DNA of 7,886 nucleotides. Origin: Roseiarcus sp043739325 (GTDB lineage: Bacteria; Pseudomonadota; Alphaproteobacteria; Rhizobiales; Beijerinckiaceae). This document shows positions 6,293 to 7,886 of this stretch, piece by piece; the first letter of the stretch is position 1; every line of letters begins with the position of its first letter. Position numbers and translations under genes: made by a program. The notes under the pieces were generated by a model. It was not told the origin of the DNA, did not search any database, and saw only the letters and a program-made list of their open reading frames with translations. The stretch lies in assembly GCA_043739325.1 (NCBI GenBank), contig JAYUFK010000395.1, forward strand, positions 1 to 7,886, in the 5' to 3' direction.

Positions 6293-6730
6293 ATGAAGCG
6301 CATGGCGACAGTGTTGATACTCATGGCGTGCGGCGCAGGCGCCGTGTGGGCCGATTCGGACGCGATCGCGCAACGCCGCGCCTTGATGAAGGAAGACGGT
6401 GTTGCGGCGAAGAAACTGTTCGATATGAACAAGGGCGCCATTCCCTTCGATCTCGCTGCCACACAAGCCGCATTGAAAACGATGGCCGACGCCGCACAGA
6501 AGACGCCGCTGCTATTCCCTGACGACAGCAAGACCGGCGGCGGCACCGCGGCGCTGCCGGCGATCTGGGAGAACAAGGCGGATTTTAACGCACGCTTCGC
6601 CAAATTCGGCAAGGATGTCGCCACGGCGATCGCGACCACCAAGGACGAAGCGAGTTTTAAGAAAATCGCCCCCACGGTGTTCGAAAACTGCGGCGGCTGC
6701 CACGAACTCTACAAAGCCAAGAGCGGTTGA
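6293..6730 (+). CDS. Class II c-type cytochrome (c'/c556-like), exported
   Basis: A 145-residue precursor. Residues 1-20 (MKRMATVLILMACGAGAVWA) form a Sec signal peptide with a plausible cleavage after A-V-W-A. The mature part is about 125 residues, the size of a four-helix class II cytochrome. The single heme site is near the C-terminus, as the family requires: NCGGCHELYKAK with Cys 133, Cys 136 and axial His 137. Helix A contains QRRALMK. Met 32 is at the place where c556-type members supply a sixth ligand, whereas true cytochromes c' lack one, so a low-spin electron carrier is more likely than a gas-binding c'. The ATG at 6293 has AGGGAG at 6281-6286 with a 6-nt spacer. An upstream in-frame GTG at 6272 would bury the signal peptide and is not preferred. 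It is followed after 9 bp by the diheme cytochrome gene. Confidence 0.92.
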   Translation: MKRMATVLILMACGAGAVWADSDAIAQRRALMKEDGVAAKKLFDMNKGAIPFDLAATQAALKTMADAAQKTPLLFPDDSKTGGGTAALPAIWENKADFNARFAKFGKDVATAIATTKDEASFKKIAPTVFENCGGCHELYKAKSG

Positions 6731-6739
6731 ACTCTTGCC

Positions 6740-7672
6740 ATGGGCGCGGGGGTGAAGCGGCTCAGCGTCATCCTCGCCCTTCTCGCTGTGTTTGGCGTCG
6801 GGATCGCGTGGGCTTTGTCCGCGCCGCACACACGGTATTCGGCCGAACAATGGCAGGCGATTACAAAACCCGGCGATGCCGCGGCGGGGCGGCGGATGTT
6901 TTTTGCCGGCGGCTGCGACTCCTGCCATGCGACGCCCGGGCAGCCCGATCCGTTGCGGCTCGGCGGCGGGCTGGAGCTGAAAACGCCGTTCGGATCGTTT
7001 TATCCGCCCAACATTTCCAACGACGCCGCTGACGGGATCGGCGCGCGGCGCGATGTCGATATCGCCAACGCGCTGCTGTCGGGCGTGTCGCCGAGCGGCG
7101 AGCATTATTACCCGGCTTTTCCCTACACTTCTTATCAACGCATGCAGCCGCGCGATGTCGCCGATCTCATCGCGTTTCTGCGCACGCTGCCGGCGGTTCA
7201 GGGCCGTGCGCCCAAGCACAAGCTAGGTTTTCCGTTTTCGATCCGTCGCGCGCTCGGCTTGTGGAAGCTGCTGTATTTCGAAAACGCCGGCTTGCCGCCC
7301 GATCCGAAGCAGAGCGCGCAATGGAATCTTGGCCGCTACCTTGTCGAAGGCCCCGGCCATTGCGGCGAATGTCACACGCCGCGCAATCTGCTCGGCGCGA
7401 TGGACCCGAGCCGGCACTTTGCCGGCGCGCCCGCGCCTGACGGCAAAGGCAAGACGTCGAATCTTACCGCGACCGTTCTCGCCGACTGGACCAACGCCGA
7501 CATTGTCGAGGCGCTGACCAGCGGCTTCACGCCAGCCGGAGATGTGCTCGGCGCCAGCATGACCGGCGTCGTGCGCAACCTCGCGCAATTGCCGCTGGCC
7601 GATCGCGAGGCGATTGCGGAACATCTCAAGAGCCTGCCGGCGATTCCGGCGACCGCCCCGGCAAAACCGTAG
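6740..7672 (+). CDS. Diheme cytochrome c, dehydrogenase electron-acceptor type
   Basis: A 310-residue protein. A hydrophobic segment at about 7-25 acts as signal peptide or uncleaved anchor. Two cytochrome c domains follow. The first has CDSCH (59-63), FGSFYPPNISND (84-95) and YPAFPYTSYQRM, whose Met 135 is the likely sixth ligand. The second has GHCGECHTPRN (206-216) and GASMTGVVRNLAQLP, with ligand Met 274. This pattern is typical of cytochrome subunits of membrane-bound alcohol, aldehyde and gluconate dehydrogenases, which commonly have three hemes; here a third CxxCH is missing. It probably passes electrons from a periplasmic dehydrogenase to the respiratory chain. The start is ATG 6740, 9 bp after the preceding stop, without a clear Shine-Dalgarno, suggesting coupling to the upstream cytochrome. 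A GTG at 6752 is an alternative. The gene looks intact. Confidence 0.93.
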   Translation: MGAGVKRLSVILALLAVFGVGIAWALSAPHTRYSAEQWQAITKPGDAAAGRRMFFAGGCDSCHATPGQPDPLRLGGGLELKTPFGSFYPPNISNDAADGIGARRDVDIANALLSGVSPSGEHYYPAFPYTSYQRMQPRDVADLIAFLRTLPAVQGRAPKHKLGFPFSIRRALGLWKLLYFENAGLPPDPKQSAQWNLGRYLVEGPGHCGECHTPRNLLGAMDPSRHFAGAPAPDGKGKTSNLTATVLADWTNADIVEALTSGFTPAGDVLGASMTGVVRNLAQLPLADREAIAEHLKSLPAIPATAPAKP

Positions 7673-7717
7673 CGGCCTGCTAACCGATGACCAAAGCATT
7701 TCCCACTTGACATGAAC

Positions 7718-7825
7718 GGTCGTCCTGGCCGGACTTGTTCCGGCCAATCCACGCCGTCGGTCTCTCTCGTCATCCGAGTACACCGCCGAACCGCGTGGAT
7801 GGCCGGGACAAGCCCACGACTGTCC
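7718..7825. repeat. Imperfect long inverted repeat, intergenic palindromic element
   Basis: The left arm (about 7719-7755) and right arm (about 7788-7825) are imperfect reverse complements. Shared blocks include CTTGTTCCGGCC against GGCCGGGACAAG and ATCCACG against CGTGGAT, around a centre of about 30 bp. Inside the left arm GGCCGGA (7727-7733) and TCCGGCC (7739-7745) form a perfect 7-bp hairpin. Elements of this look, with a core like GGCCGGGACAAGCCCGGCCATCCACG, are scattered between genes in rhizobial-type genomes; that comparison is from memory. Placed 46 bp after the diheme cytochrome gene, it could stop or stabilise the transcript, although no T tract follows. No convincing gene is visible in the rest of 7673-7886. 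Confidence 0.65.
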
Positions 7826-7886
7826 GGTACGTGTTTTGCTTGCTGCGGCGCACGACATTGATTCTACTCGTTTCCAGAGTTTTGCG

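Noticed and set aside
1..7886. CRISPR array, tRNA or rRNA genes, defence or phage genes
   Set aside because: No regularly spaced direct repeats, cloverleaf-like sequences, rRNA motifs or phage-type proteins were seen on reading both strands.

Overview
The window is GC-rich, with dense codons ending in G or C and long open frames on the antisense strand of real genes. The gene content and the style of the intergenic repeats suggest an alphaproteobacterium, most likely of the Hyphomicrobiales (Rhizobiales). This placement is an inference from sequence style and gene types; there is no marker gene in the window.

Layout. Positions 1-95 look like the right end of an IS5-type insertion sequence: the last codons of a transposase and a terminal repeat, ending 24 bp short of the kynA stop codon. 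From 3679 down to 120 everything reads on the minus strand, in this transcription order: an unrecognised single-pass membrane protein with a coiled coil (3679-2561), a small Mpo1-like/DUF962 membrane protein (2491-2189), kynureninase kynU (2146-953) and tryptophan 2,3-dioxygenase kynA (956-120). kynU and kynA overlap by 4 bp and are almost certainly translationally coupled. They provide the first and third steps from tryptophan to anthranilate. The second-step enzyme, kynurenine formamidase (KynB), is not in the window.

A 215-bp divergent intergenic region (3680-3894) separates these from a plus-strand group of redox genes. The first is a 768-residue molybdopterin-binding large subunit of the xanthine dehydrogenase/CO dehydrogenase family with the form II-type AYRGAGR loop (3895-6201). 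After 91 bp holding small inverted repeats and a possible promoter come a class II (c'/c556-like) cytochrome (6293-6730) and, 9 bp further on, a diheme cytochrome c of the kind that serves periplasmic dehydrogenases (6740-7672). The [2Fe-2S] and FAD subunits that usually accompany a CoxL-like protein are absent here. The most interesting reading is a molybdenum hydroxylase that passes electrons to c-type cytochromes, with its iron-sulfur partner encoded elsewhere.

The right edge (7673-7886) has no convincing gene. It carries an imperfect long inverted repeat with an inner perfect 7-bp hairpin, of the type scattered between genes in rhizobial-type genomes.
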